From Ascarosepion bandense (taxonomy: Eukaryota; Mollusca; Cephalopoda; Sepiida; Sepiidae): DNA of 64,000 nucleotides. Under the pieces are notes generated by a model. That model did no database searches. It saw nothing but the letters and a program-made list of their open reading frames with translations, and had not been told where the DNA came from. The translations under genes were made by a program, and so were the position numbers. Below, piece by piece: positions 21,351-32,010 of the stretch (positions are counted from its first letter, which is position 1; the number at the start of each line of letters is the position of its first letter). Location of the stretch: positions 1,072,501-1,136,500 of the forward strand of contig JBBBDQ010001293.1 of the NCBI GenBank assembly GCA_037127315.1, in the 5' to 3' direction.

Positions 21351-22555
21351 TGTCAACAGCCTAGCCTAGTTAATTAAGTGTTGGCTCTGGAATTTGGTGA
21401 CATATCAATTGTTAGTTCAATCCCAGGGTCGGCTAATGTGTGCTAAGACCCACTAGAAATGGAATGAACAATGACAGAGCAGTGCTAAATAAGAATTAGA
21501 TGAGATATCCCTAGACATGTCTATCTGAGCGAGAACAATCTAATACTGTTCATTAGGTAAGTGGCTAAGTTTTATGTCCCCTGATGAAGGCCAGTCAACG
21601 CGTGAAACAACAAATACTCGTACTGTAAACAGTATGTAAGTAATGTAAATCATGATAACACTTTATTCCAGAAATTCAAACACAAAAATATCACCCTCAC
21701 GTGTGAATTAATATTCACCCTACTAATCAGAGAAAAAGCAATAACAATTGTTATTGTTGCGGAAAGTAGAATCGACGCATTTAAAATCGAGTTTATTCTA
21801 AAGCATTTACATCACAATAATACCCTTGAAAAGGGCATAAATCTCTTCTTTCTCCGATCTTCTAGGTCTTTTGAACAGGATTAGATGTTTATCCTTGTTC
21901 ACTATTAGGGACTCGATTTCCGGTTTATTTCAGCTCTGAAATTTGATTTACTGATTTTATGCTTTTCTTCTCACTCTTTCCGCAAAAGGTGTAGATAAAT
22001 CCGCTTATTGTGCGGATCCTCACTCCTGCTCAGGCTTTTGAACAGAAGTAAATGTTTATAAAAAAAACTAAAATATTGAGGGTGACTCGTTTGTCTTTGC
22101 TTATATAAATTAGCTGAGGCGTCCAAAATGTAATGAGTGACCAAAATGCAGCAGCAATGAGACGAACGACATCTTCCCTAATGCAATCACACAGGCAACC
22201 ACCAATGAACTGAGTGTAACTCCAAAAAACGCAGATAAAACAGTGCTCGGTTCTGTTTTATTCCAAGATAACTCTTTGGCGAGTGAGACAGACAATGACA
22301 TGACTGTGCAGCATGCATATAACATGGCACCCCGCGAGAATAACTCCCACCCCCATTGGCGCTTCTCTTGTCTCGTCCAATATCCCGAAGAGAGTTTATC
22401 ATCTTCAGGCCGTATCAAAACTCGACATACACGGATGTCGTCGCATTTGCTACTTTGCGCCATGATACGCCGAAATCGGAGCCGTTCCAAGCAGAGGCAG
22501 GCAGAGGGAAGCTTTTTAGTTTTGGGTTTCTGGTTCCACCCTGACCCGGAATAGC
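21351..22555. other. Unassigned interval with overlapping 100-126-codon frames
   Basis: Contains another CCTGATGAAGGCCAGTCAACGCGTGAAAC motif at about 21580, possibly PLE-derived. From 22110 to 22554 the base composition is less AT-rich, and open frames of 126 (minus) and 103 codons (plus) overlap on opposite strands. Neither has a domain or family I recognise. The right end touches family C. Confidence 0.35.
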
Positions 22556-22930
22556 ACTTATTAGGGTCTCAGCTATGGGCAAATAGTTAACCCTCTAACT
22601 GGGGTCAAAACACTATGAAAGTATAAAAATAGACTTTTATAGAAAAATATACATTTTTGAAGGAAAAATATTACCAACAATACATTTTTGAAGAAAAATT
22701 ATTACCATAAAACATTTTTGAATGAAAAAAATTATTCTCAGCAAAACATTTTTGAATATAAAACTAGAAGACATTTTCAGTTTTCTAAAATAAAAAAGTT
22801 AAAAACATTTTCATTAAAATCTGACTAAATCAACCTTCCCACTATAACCGAAGATTTAAAAAAAGCTACCTTAAAACTCTACCTTTTTGGCATAAAATAA
22901 CCCACAGAGCTTGATATGCCGTTAAACGAA
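22556..22930 (+). mobile_element. Family C repeat
   Basis: Starts near ATTAGGGTCTCAGCTATGGG, AAATAGTTAACCCTCTAACT, GGGGTCAAAACACTATGAAA, carries about four units of the inverted 33-bp motif (AATATTACCAACAATACATT...), and ends GCTTGATATGCCGTTAAACG. Same order as 32.9-33.5 kb and reverse of 6.8-8.2 kb. Confidence 0.7.
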
Positions 22931-23204
22931 AGTCAAACTCAAACTCAGCTTGCTGATTTTGCTTTCTGCATCAATATCCGTTACACCCCCAGCATATCTA
23001 CGTCTAATGCGTCCCGTAATCCACGAGGGTTTTAGCGGCACCACGTGTATTGCAACCGCAGTGTTTTTTGTTTTTTTTTGTTTTGTTTTTTTTGTTGTTG
23101 TTTTTTTTTTGGGGGGGGGGGTCTTTTTTGCAAGAAAACAGGATAAAGTCTCTCCAGGCAGATTTGAATTCAAAATTTTCTTTCTTCTTGTCTATGCGCC
23201 AACT
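22931..23204. other. Interval with homopolymer-like tract
   Basis: A T-rich stretch followed by an 11-G run at about 23112-23122. The open frames across it are low complexity. No gene is supported. Confidence 0.5.
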
Positions 23205-23358
23205 AATGCTATAGGATCCAGTCCGTCCTTCTATTTATCCACAGGTGAGGGGAGAAGATATCAAATCATATTAAGAGTTTTAACCCAACTGAAAAACGAA
23301 CTCGGCTCTCTGATTCTTCGCCGCGAGCCGATCTTCTTTACTCCACCGTGCCCCGACG
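23205..23358 (-). mobile_element. SINE-A remnant, degraded
   Basis: Recognisable by TTTTAACCCAACTG, CGAACTCGGCTCTCTGATTC, CGCGAGCCGAT and a final TCCACCGTGCC. These correspond to the minus-strand tRNA-like head and adjoining body of SINE-A. The rest is lost. Confidence 0.6.
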
Positions 23359-24290
23359 TCTATCGTTACTAAAAAAAAATATCACAAGCAATACCGTTCC
23401 CAGCAGCAGGTAAAGACCAAACACAAAGTTCAAGTTTACCTGCCCAGGTTAATATAAATAAAATTCAGTAGACAGGTGCAATAAAAAGAAGCAGGCTGAG
23501 TTTGGCAGGTGAGGGCTGACACCTGTGATCAACAGAGTAGTAATATGTATGTTTGTGTTTATGGTGGGAGGGTGAATGCTCGTTATCCGATATTTACAAA
23601 GCAGAGGTAACAGTAACCAACAACAGAAAGGTCACGGTTGTAACAATTTATAAAGAAACGAATATTTCTATTGTATAGGATTAATTATCTTGAATACGGG
23701 AGTGACCTTCTCACAACGTTTCTAAGGGCCTTTTCTCAATACCACTAGTATGCGTTTTGTTCGTTTGTTTTTTAATAATTCTATGTTTTCAAATTGGTTG
23801 TTGATTTTAACGATACCTTTAATTATAATTTTATAAATTTCACTTGTATATTTAACATGGCGTCTTTTTATTTACGTATATAAGATTGTGTTGCGCCAGT
23901 CTGTCAAGCAGATAAGGAACTTTACTCCCAGCCGCTGAATTCATTTGTTTTTGAAAGCGTAAGAAAGATTCCTAATGCAACTTAACAGTTGTATTAAACT
24001 ACCTCCCATGAGGTAATCTGGACAGTAGCTCAGTCATCGCAGACGGGGATGTAGGTTTCACGTTCGGACCAGTGGCACACGCACTAGCCGAGAGTAACTG
24101 ACGAACTTAAGTGTTGAATATAATTTAATGTTAAATATGAGGATTAAGTCTCTTGTTATTCTATATTCCAAATTTGTATCGAGTGGCTCTTGGGTCTTTT
24201 AAGTATGAAGATCATTGCAAAAAATCAGTCAAAATAGATATTCTGAATAGATCTGGATTTTCTGAACTCATGAAATTGTGTAAAAACAAG
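23359..24290. other. Unassigned interval
   Basis: No gene or known element. A weak tRNA-like string (GACAGTAGCTCAGTCATCGC ... GTTTCACGTTCGGACC) at 24019-24075 lacks a foldable cloverleaf by eye and was not called. Confidence 0.4.
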
Positions 24291-24585
24291 TCAAGGTTTC
24301 AGACCTGCAATGTACGAAATATCATGGCTCCAGAACAGCAATATACCAAACGCCAGTGTCCCAGACCAACAATATACCAAACGACACAGCTCTAGGTCTG
24401 CAATGTAGCAAACTTCGCAGTCCCAGACCTACAATGTACCAATTGTCACAGGCCTGCAATGTAACAAACGTCACGGCCCTAGACCCGCAATGTACCAAAC
24501 GTCAGGATTTCAGTCCAGTAATGTACCGCTCCAGATCAGTCCAGTAATGTACCGCTCCAGATCAGCAATGTATCAAATGTTTGTG
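24291..24585. repeat. About 35-bp degenerate tandem array
   Basis: Roughly eight to ten units built on CCAGACCTGCAATGTACCAA followed by ACGTCACGGCT or ACGCCAGTGTC. Examples start near 24298, 24329, 24362, 24395, 24425, 24453, 24482, 24513, 24538 and 24560. Units vary in length (25-36) and at many positions, so it is older than the 33-bp array. The two plus-strand frames over it are repeat artefacts. Confidence 0.85.
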
Positions 24586-25309
24586 CTGCTTTTCTAAACA
24601 ATATTCCAAAACTGAACAACATCTACTAAACAGGAGTGTCCCAGTATTAATCAGTGAAATCGGGTTAATTTACAAAATTAAAAAAAAAAGCTGACACATT
24701 TCTCTGCTTATTACTTAATTATAACAAAAGAATAGATTTATAAATCTTAGTTCAAGACATTATTAAAATTATCAACATTTAATCCATCTATATTACTGCA
24801 AATTTCGAATCTATCCTTACCGTTGCGAAACGCATTTTGAAACCATGCAGGAGTTATCTCCTGCACTGCGAACTGAATCCGTTTTTGCAAGCTACAGCTC
24901 AACTATTGATCTTTTGGCGATAAACCTTGGTTTTTATGAACCACCATGTAAAAATAGTCCGGGGGTTCGGAATAAAAAATGTTGCTTTATTGTGGATTTG
25001 TTATTAATAGGATTCTATCAGGATATGAAAATAAAATTAGAAAAAAATGATAAAATAAAGACAAAGGACACATCAAAGACGCTACTTGGTTTCAATGTGG
25101 AAATGAAATAAGGATAGAAATGTTTAACGTATGTTTCCGTGAATGTAAATAAAATTTACCTTCTTACTTCTTAAAATAACGACCAGTACCGTTACTGCAA
25201 TATTTTGTCAAAGTTGTTATGCCCAATTATTTCACGATACGATATGGGAAAGTCTACAGATATTTTATTGTCATAGAACTCGCCATGAGCTTGTTCAATC
25301 ATTAGCTAG
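24586..25309. other. Unassigned AT-rich interval
   Basis: An 88-codon frame at 24845-25111 (MQELSPALRTESVFASYSS...) has no recognisable motif. Splice context and homologues are unknown, so it is not called as a gene. Confidence 0.35.
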
Positions 25310-26620
25310 GTAAGCAAGCTAGTCTCCCTGAAAGTAAAACACTGCGCCTCCTCGGGTTAACTTTCACAACAGACCTCAAGTAGAATGTCTACATCGTATC
25401 TATATCTAAATCCGCTGCTAAGGAAATCGGTTCTCTGTGCAGGGCCAGGAACTATTTCCCGGCTAAAACAATCCTGCACATATACAAATCTACCATCCGC
25501 CCGTGCATTGAATACTGCAGCCATATCTGGTCGGATGCTCCTGCTATCCACCTAAGGGGCCTTGACAAAATTCAACGGATAATTTGCAATGTGATCGATC
25601 CCGATTTGAATTCTCAGATACAGCCACTTTCTCACCGGCGCAGTGTGGCTTCCCTGTGTCTCTTCTACAGGTATTTTCACGGTTTCTGCTCTGATGAACT
25701 TAGCTCAATGGTGCCCACTATATACGAATTTGCTCGAGCCACAAGATTAGCAACTAGGTCCCACCCTTTTACTGTGAAACCAATAAAATGTAAATTCAAA
25801 TTCTACCCCCTAAGCCTTTTTTTCTCGCACTTTCATGGCTTCTATAAATACTTTCATGGCTCTCTATAAATACTTTCATGACATCTGCCCAGACGAACTT
25901 AAGTCACTGATGCCTCCTCAACAGGTGTTTACTCGTGCAACCAGACTGGCATCTGGGTCCCACCCATTCACAGTCAGGTTAGCCAAATGCAGACGACAAT
26001 TCTACTCCTGCAGCTTCTTCTCTCGCACTTCCCGCCTGTGGAACTCGCTCCCGTATTCTTGCTTTCCTGACGGCTACAACCTCCAGAAATTTAAATGCAA
26101 AGTCAATACTCATCTACTAACCACTGGACTCTAGCTCTCTCCCCACCCCTGTATAAACTTCCCTTTCTTTCCACCTATGTATCTGTCATCGCACCTGCTT
26201 TCTCAGCTTTCTATTGTTCCTTTCTAACTAGTTTGTACTCCTCACTCTTTCCTATTTTTTTTTATATTTATGTAGCCCTCTGCACATCAGTGGCGTTTCC
26301 GCCTTGCTTGGGGTGAAATGATTAAAAAAAAACAAAAAACTTCCCGCCTGCGGCATTCCCTTCCGTTTACTTGCTTCCCCGGCAGCTACGATCTCCAAGA
26401 ATTTAAATGTAAAGTCAATAGTCATTTCCTATCTTACTAACTTGCATTCTCTCTCTCATGTTCTCATCTCATTTCTACAGTATTCTCATCCCTCTCCTAC
26501 CCGCTTCCTGACACCCCCTGTATTCTGTCACTCATTCTCATAACTTTCCTCCTATGTAAACCCCTGCACAACAGTGGCAGTATAATGCCTTTCTTAGGGC
26601 GATACGATTATAAAAATAAA
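25310..26620 (+). mobile_element. LINE-J copy, interrupted by a second LINE-J
   Basis: The outer copy runs 25310-25845 and resumes at 26341-26620. It reads SLPESKTLRLLGLTFTTDLK, ILHIYKSTIRPCIEYCSHIW, VIDPDLNSQIQPLSHRRSVA, LFYRYFHGFCSDELSSMV, TRLATRSHPFTVKPIKCKFK and FFSHF. After the insertion it continues PACGIPFRLLASPAATISK-like and the usual 3' block (CAGTGGCAGTATAATGCC). Stops occur, for example in the first line. Confidence 0.88.
25846..26335 (+). mobile_element. LINE-J 3' fragment nested in LINE-J
   Basis: Open frame with CPDELKSLMPPQQVFTRATR, LASGSHPFTVRLAKCRRQFY, SCSFFSRTSRLWNSLPYSCF and NLQKFKCKVNTHLLTTGL then stop, a 3' UTR and GTGGCGTTTCCGCCTTGCTT GGGGTGAAATGATT plus an A-rich tail. 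ACTT occurs on both sides of the insert (GCACTTTC, AAACTTCCC), a short target-duplication candidate. Nearly identical to the minus copy at 38.09-38.63 kb. Confidence 0.9.
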
Positions 26621-27055
26621 TTAAGAATCATCAGAAATTTATTATAAAAAAGCGTGAAAATTTCAACTATTTATGTTAATTCTGCAGCCCCAAATTTACC
26701 GTACGGGTAGGACCATCTGTCACGCCTTTTCTAGATCCGCCAGTGCTCCAGGCCAAGGCACTAAAGCAGTATCCTTCACTAATTCACTATTCTACAGGGA
26801 ATTCAAAACAGAACTCTTTATTTTATCTATGAGAATAGATTGTTCTCGACATCTCACCATGTCTAAAAATATCTCGTTGAGTACTTTATTAATTCATACA
26901 TACATTTCTACGGCTTATTCTCCCTTTGCAGGTTATTTAAAGCTAGAAAATACTTTTAGATTGTAAGAAAATTTTATTTTTATTTTTTGTTTTTATTTTT
27001 TATTTATTTATTTATTTATTTTTGGTTGGGACAGATATAATAATGGATCAGTGGT
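26621..27055. other. Interval with a short duplicated repeat
   Basis: The stretch GGACCATCTGTCACG ... TCTAGATCCGCCAGTGCTCC AGGCCAAGGCACTAAAGC (26708-26766) recurs diverged at about 27622-27672. The family is unknown. The rest is AT-rich, with a (TTTA)n tract at about 27000-27020. Confidence 0.5.
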
Positions 27056-27362
27056 ACAGCCAATCAATTAACTGCCATGCATCATACACGGGTAGTCATG
27101 TCGCTTTCAAAATATGACTGACGGAGCAGAAAATTTTCCGGCAGAAGGTTGCCATTACTTTCTGCATTAGGTTGGTTGTCAACTATGGCTGTAGAACTCA
27201 ATCTGTTTTGTTATTTAACCCATAGCTGGAGGAAGAAGAGACGGATTATGCCCTTTCCCAACGGCATTTGCGCTTAAGTGATGCGACGAATTTAACTGGA
27301 ATTTGAACTCGGCTTTCTGATTTCTCGTTCCGAGCCAATATCCACTGCACCACAACGCACAT
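27056..27362 (-). mobile_element. SINE-A, lying next to a 5S-like unit
   Basis: Full-length minus-strand SINE-A: CAATTAACTGCCATGCATCA end, damaged hairpin, TTGCCATTACTTTCTGC, body, and tRNA-like head with B box GGAATTTGAACTCGG and A-box region CCACTGCACCACAACGCACA. A full-length 5S-like unit in the same orientation lies 81 bp upstream (27444-27560). Confidence 0.85.
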
Positions 27363-27443
27363 AATTAACCAATAACTAGGGAAGCTGGCCTCTCAGAGTA
27401 ACAATACGGAACCATTCTCAATTATACTGCCAACACATCCAAA

Positions 27444-27560
27444 CTTACAGCACCGGGCATTCATAAGCGGTCACCCATCTGAGTACTGACCAGGTTCGAT
27501 GTTGCTTAAAATCGTTGATCGTACGGAAACCGGTGTTTGCTCGTGGTGTAGTCGTAAGCC
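27444..27560 (-). pseudogene. 5S rRNA-like unit, full length
   Basis: On the minus strand this 117-nt unit aligns by eye over the length of eukaryotic 5S rRNA (about 120 nt). It starts GGCTTACGACTACACCAC, has the A-box counterpart TTTTAAGCAACATCG, the strongly conserved CTGGTCAGTACTCAGATGGG then TGACCGCTTATGAATGCC, and ends CGGTGCTGTAAG. The 5' half is diverged from a functional 5S, while the internal control region (box A to box C) is best kept. Its position upstream of SINE-A suggests a retroposed Pol III head rather than a 5S gene. Confidence 0.8.
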
Positions 27561-27864
27561 TTAGTCGTTAATTATATTAGTTCTTCAAAATTCAGCCAGC
27601 TAAATTTTGCCTCTCGGGTCAGACCGATCTCACGTTTCCTCTAGATCCGTCAGTACTCCAGACTAAAATGCTAAAGCGATAAATTTAAGGAGACTGTGCA
27701 AAGGCACTCGATAAAGTATATCACAAAAACCTATTTGAAGTGTTGACATATAGAAGGATATTAGAATAGTTACCAACCTATACTGTGAGCAAACGGTCTG
27801 CATACGGATAAAAAATATAGAAATGGATGTAACACAAGTATATACCTTCTCACCGGACATTCAG

Positions 27865-28106
27865 CCTATACGAGGCGATATTGAGAGAACTAGACGTCCT
27901 ACCAAGGTTCATTACTGGCGGCCAAAAGATAAGGTATGAAGGTGAAACACTGATGATAGTAGACACACAAAGAGCTACAAAATGTCCTATACGAGGCGAT
28001 ATTGAGAGAACTAGACATCCTACCAATGTTCATTACTGGCGGCCAAAAGATAAGGTATGGAGGTGAAACACTGATGATAGTAGACACACAAAGAGCTACA
28101 AAATGT
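27865..28106. repeat. 121-bp tandem duplication in the RTE copy
   Basis: CCTATACGAGGCGATATTGA begins at 27865 and again at 27986. The two units differ at about three positions, for example CGTCC/CATCC and CAAGG/CAATG. 121 is not divisible by three, so the duplication shifts the LINE frame. Confidence 0.93.
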
Positions 28107-28402
28107 CCTAAAGAAGGTCGTGAAGAAAGGATTAAAAATGAGTGGCAAGAAATCGGAATGCATGGTTGTTAAAAAAAAAAGGATGAGCTCAAAATGCCAT
28201 TTTATAAATCGGAGATACCAGAATCAAACAATTGCAGAAATTTAAATGTCTGGAAAGTGTTTAAATATTGTGGAAAGCGTGACACTGAAATCTGAAAAGG
28301 TATTGGAATATCCAAGGAATCATTGGAAAAGCTAAGCAGACTAAAATAAACAAGAAAATTCGCTACAGGCAAGGATAAAAATTCTAAAATGCTACGGGAT
28401 AT

Positions 28403-28889
28403 ATGTTTTGTTTTTTGCTTGGTTTTGTCTTTATGGCATATTATCCTCAGCGGGTCATTTATTACCAACAAAATGTTATTTATTGCTGGTAATACCTTTT
28501 TCTTTTTCAACAATTTATTGTTGTTTTTATATAAGTTTTGTGTCTAGCAATACTTTTTTCTTTTCGAGTACCAAGATTCATTGGGATTTGTTTTTAAGGG
28601 CATGGTCCCCAAGTCCTACACTATTATTTAACCCATAACTGGAGGTAAGGGATGGAGTAATACCTTTCTCAAGAGTACCAGTACTTAAGTGAATGCAGGG
28701 TATTCAACTGGAATTCGAACTCGGCACACCAATTTCTCTTTCCGAGCCGTTATCCACTGCACCACAACGCACATCCGTCACGAAACACTTACAGCACACG
28801 GTATTCCCAATCGGTCACCCATCTAAGTACTGACCAGCCTCAACGTTGCTTAACTTCGGTGATCGAGCGAGAACCGGTGTATTTAACGT
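28403..28889 (-). mobile_element. Composite SINE: 5S-like head + tRNA-like unit + family C tail
   Basis: Minus-strand order: a truncated 5S-like head (28889 to about 28788; AGTTAAGCAACGTTGAGGC, TGGTCAGTACTTAGATGGGT, GACCGATTGGGAATACC), then the SINE-A tRNA-like head (about 28775-28700; B box GGAATTCGAACTCGG on the plus strand), the first part of the SINE-A body to TTATGGGTTAAATAATAG, then a family C tail with one 33-bp-type unit (GGTATTACCAGCAATAA). The end is ATGCCATAAAGACAAAACC. GATAT occurs immediately outside both ends (28398-28402, 28890-28894), inside RTE sequence. This indicates that the whole composite inserted as one unit. Confidence 0.82.
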
Positions 28890-29265
28890 GATATTGCAGT
28901 GAATGTTGGGAGATTTTGTTACAATTTTGATGTGAAGCAACAGAAATATTTATACAAAAGTATACTGAGGATAAAAAAACGAATACGTGAGTAACATCAA
29001 TAAATGAAAACAAAAAGAAAGCTAATACTTAACATCAAAAGGAGACAATTGAGGTTTCTATGGCACGTAATGCGGAAAGAAGGCTTGGAAAATTTGATAC
29101 ACAGGGAAGAGATAGAGTACAAGATGGACTGAGAAAAACTACAAATAACATACTTGGTGAGCTTGAGTAAACAAATGGCGGAAAATGGCTAAGGAGAAAT
29201 TACAAAAAGTGTATTAAGGGCTACAAAGGACACGAGAGCCATGATCACCTAGGCGCATAAACAGT

Positions 29266-29762
29266 GTATAAATCCAACGAGGATAGACGTGATTTAACTA
29301 GAAACGATCTGAGAGAGTAATTTGCTATCTCCGTATTTACGTCGAAGTTCGTTAATATAAAAGTAGAAAAATGTGAGGGTTTTGAATTATCCCCAAGCCG
29401 GGTTATCAGTCATTTTTATTTAGACAAGACGACTTTACCAGAAAACGAAGGCCTGAGAAACCGATCAGGAAGCAATTAGTTTAGTCACAGATATAAACAT
29501 TATATTAAGAATTTAAAAGAAAGCCCGACTTTCTCATTTTATTTGGAGTTTTCTTTTCACTTTTCTCCAGGTGTATAAATCAACATCTTCATCGTTTAGA
29601 GCAGGAGTTCCCAATCTTTTTGTACTTTTTTACCCGTTGGCATTTTATAGATTCCAAAAAATTGAGGATAAAAAAGAAATACAAATTTAAATTTTGATAT
29701 TTTATTATGAAAACTCTTTGAGTAGAGTCATTAATACAAAACATCTGTGAATTAAACGCAGA
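29266..29762. other. Unassigned interval
   Basis: No gene or known element between the RTE copy and the Helitron-like element. Confidence 0.45.
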
Positions 29763-30473
29763 TCTAAACTGATTCATAAATGGAATTTTGTCTCTCTCTG
29801 TGTGTATGTCTGTGTGTGTGTGTTCGTTACCTATAGACTCCGAAACGGCTGAACCGATTTTCTTGAAAATTTGCACAGTTGTACCATAAGCGTCTGCGAG
29901 TGTTCTTAGCTAGGTTTTGTGTCGAGGTACCCCTGAAAAATAACGAAAATCGATAATCTAAAAAATCGGGTTATAGGAGGAGTGGTCCGATTTTAATAAA
30001 ATTTGATACACTCATAGACAAACACATAAGAAACGATATTCAGAAGATTCAAGGTTGCAATTCTTACAATACTGCAGAAAATCGATATTATATATATGAA
30101 AGGCAAGATGTTTGTCTGTTTATCTGCCTGTATGTCTGTATTTTTTTTCAGCTTTTTTATTTTAGTTTTTGCTTCGGGTTTTGTCTCTAAGTAGGTATAA
30201 TTGTAGTTCTTAGTCTCAGCCATGATACCATTTACACAGAGGACTTATTTAGCCTTCAAAATTCTGTTTACGACCAAAAAACCTTATTTGATATCGATAC
30301 CAGGAAATCAAAATTTGACTTACATCCATTCATTTTTCTTTCAATCTACGGTTTCGCTTTAACTGGAAACAACTATTGTATTATAATCTTTCGTGCCAAC
30401 GCCTGAGCCCCAGGACCATGGATTAGTTTTAAAGCTTTCATTACACCCGAGCAACGCCGGGCTATACTGCTAG
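29763..30473 (+). mobile_element. Helitron-like non-autonomous element, complete
   Basis: Starts TCTAAACTGATTCATAAATG after an A. Landmarks: GGCTGAACCGATTTTCTTGA, AGCGTCTGCGAGTGTTCTTA, a (TA) tract after AATCGATAT, GGCAAGATGTTTGTCTG, TTTTGCTTCGGGTTTTG. It ends with the hairpin CCCGAGCAACGCCGGG (30446-30461), eight bases, then CTAG followed by T. A/TC start, 3' hairpin and CTAG/T end fit Helitron termini. No Rep/helicase is encoded in its 711 bp, so it would depend on an autonomous partner. Confidence 0.72.
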
Positions 30474-30499
30474 TATATATATATATATATATATAAATG

Positions 30500-31006
30500 A
30501 TGCGCGTTGTGGTGCAGTGGATATCGGTTCGGCATAAGAAATCCGTGGTTCGAAATTGTGGTTCGAAAGAGGCATATTCGGGGATCACATATGGTAATTC
30601 ATTAACGGACTGAATTTAGAAAACAGTTTGATTCTCCATATATATTTTTTCGTGATCTACAATATCACTGCTAAGTAAAAATACGCAAACTATTCAAAAC
30701 TATGTACAAATAACCAAAACTAAATGATACTAATGAGATTAATGGGCTTTTTACCCACCTTCCAGTCGAATTTGTTTCGTTCACTTACACACAAATACTC
30801 TTGGGGAAAGTATTAAGCCATCTTTTCTCCCCTCAGCTATGGGTTGAATAGCAGTCTGTAGGCTTGGTTGGCAACAAGTTTATCGCAGAAAGAAATATCA
30901 ACCTGCTGTGGAAAAATCTTCTGCCTAGTCAGTTATTTTTCAAAAGAGATATGATCGCGCAGCCGTGTACCACGCATGGCAATTAACAGACTAACTGATT
31001 ATTTTT
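30500..31006 (+). mobile_element. SINE-A, head fragment and separate body
   Basis: Head at 30500-30575 (GCGTTGTGGTGCAGTGGATA TCGG, then a damaged B box GGTTCGAAATTG). The body follows at 30763-31006 (AATACTCTTGGGGAAAGTAT, GCTATGGGTTGAATAGCAG, TTGGTTGGCAACAAG, a mutated hairpin, ATTAACAGACTAACTG). The 190 bp between are unrelated, so the copy was split or two fragments lie together. Confidence 0.75.
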
Positions 31007-31084
31007 TGAAATTGTTTTCAGAGAAAGATTTTATAAATTTCAAAGTAGCACTAGATGCTCGGTAATTGAAGGCACACGGTGTAT

Positions 31085-31530
31085 ATAAAAGTAAATATAG
31101 TAATGTGATCGATCCCGACTTGGCAATTCAGATACAGTCACTTTCTCACTGGCATAGATTAGCAACTAGATCCCACCCTTTTACAGTGAAACCGATAAAA
31201 TGCAACCCCAACTTCTAATCCAACAGTTTCTTTCCTTGCACTTCCCGACTGTGGAATTCCCTTCCACACGATTGCTTCCCCGACGGATACAATCTCCAGG
31301 TGTTTAAATGTAAGGTCAATAGACACCTCCTAACACACTAACCTGCTCCCATTCTATCAAACACTCTTCCCATCTACCCAACCCTCATCCTCGGTATCCT
31401 TACTCATCTGTCACCTTCCTCCTGACATTCCCTATGTCTAACCACTTCTTCTCTTTACCTTCCCCTATATAGCCCATTGCGCAATAGTAGCAGTGGAATG
31501 CCTTGCTTGGGGTGAGATGTTTAAAAAAAA
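31085..31530 (+). mobile_element. LINE-J 3' fragment with internal deletion
   Basis: VIDPDLAIQIQSLSHWHR jumps directly to LATRSHPFTVKPIKCN, skipping the SLCLFYKYFHGFCSDEL block present in other copies. It then runs to the GTAGCAGTGGAATGCCTTGC terminal block. Confidence 0.82.
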
Positions 31531-31544
31531 TATATATAATATGG

Positions 31545-32010
31545 CTCCCCTGTATCTCTTCTACGAATACATTCCAGCTTCGCTCCGATGAACTTTGCTC
31601 CCTGTTGCCCCGTATATATAAATTTACTCGATTTTAGCAACTAGGTCCTAGCCTTTTTACTGTGAAACCAATAAAATGTAAACGCAAAATTTACTCCATC
31701 AGTTTCTTTTCTCGCACTTCCCGTGCTGTGGCATTCCCTTCCATTTACTTGCTTCCCCGACAAATACGATCTCCAAGAATTTAAATGTAAAGTCAATAGT
31801 CATCTCCTATCTTACTAACTTTCATCCTCTGTCTCATGCTTTTTTCTCCATCCACTCCACTCTCATCAGTATTCTCATCCCTCTCTCACCCACTTCCTGA
31901 CACCCACTATAACCTGTCACTAATTCTCATAACTTTCTTCCTATGTAATCCTCTGCACACCAATGGCAGTAAATTGCCTTGCTTGGGGCGATATGATTTT
32001 TTAAAAATTC
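31545..32010 (+). mobile_element. LINE-J 3' fragment
   Basis: Starts MAPLYLFYEYI-like, then LRSDELCSLLP, a partly lost TRATRLATR region, HPFTVKPIKCKRKI-like, CGIPFHLLASPTNTISKNLN-like sequence and the terminal block AATGGCAGTAAATTGCCTTG CTTGGGGCGATATGATT. Arranged head to tail with the previous fragment. Confidence 0.8.

Larger units (their letters stand above)
27690..29265 (+). mobile_element. RTE-like LINE, interrupted by a composite SINE
   Basis: Reads CAKALDKVYHKNLFEVLTY-like, NLYCEQTVCIRI-like and FSPDIQPI, then LRELDVLPRFITGGQK. It continues with a catalytic region damaged by a 121-bp tandem duplication, then KSECMVV. RTE sequence stops at about 28397 and resumes at about 28895 with CSECWEILLQF-like text, ERNRTRE-like text, RRQLRFLWHVMRKEGLENLI-like text and SLSKQMAEN. 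Many stops and shifts. The interruption is the 5S-tRNA-family C composite. Confidence 0.8.

Noticed and set aside
23041..23125. Poly-T/poly-G run as a G-quadruplex or regulatory element
   Set aside because: A single G run cannot form an intramolecular quadruplex; it looks like a low-complexity tract or assembly noise.
24019..24075. Possible tRNA gene (AGTAGCTCAGTC ... GTTCGGACC)
   Set aside because: The D and T arms do not pair properly and no acceptor stem can be drawn.
27444..27560. Functional 5S rRNA gene
   Set aside because: Full length, but the 5' half is strongly diverged and it lies upstream of a SINE; the two related copies are truncated in composites, so it is retroposed.
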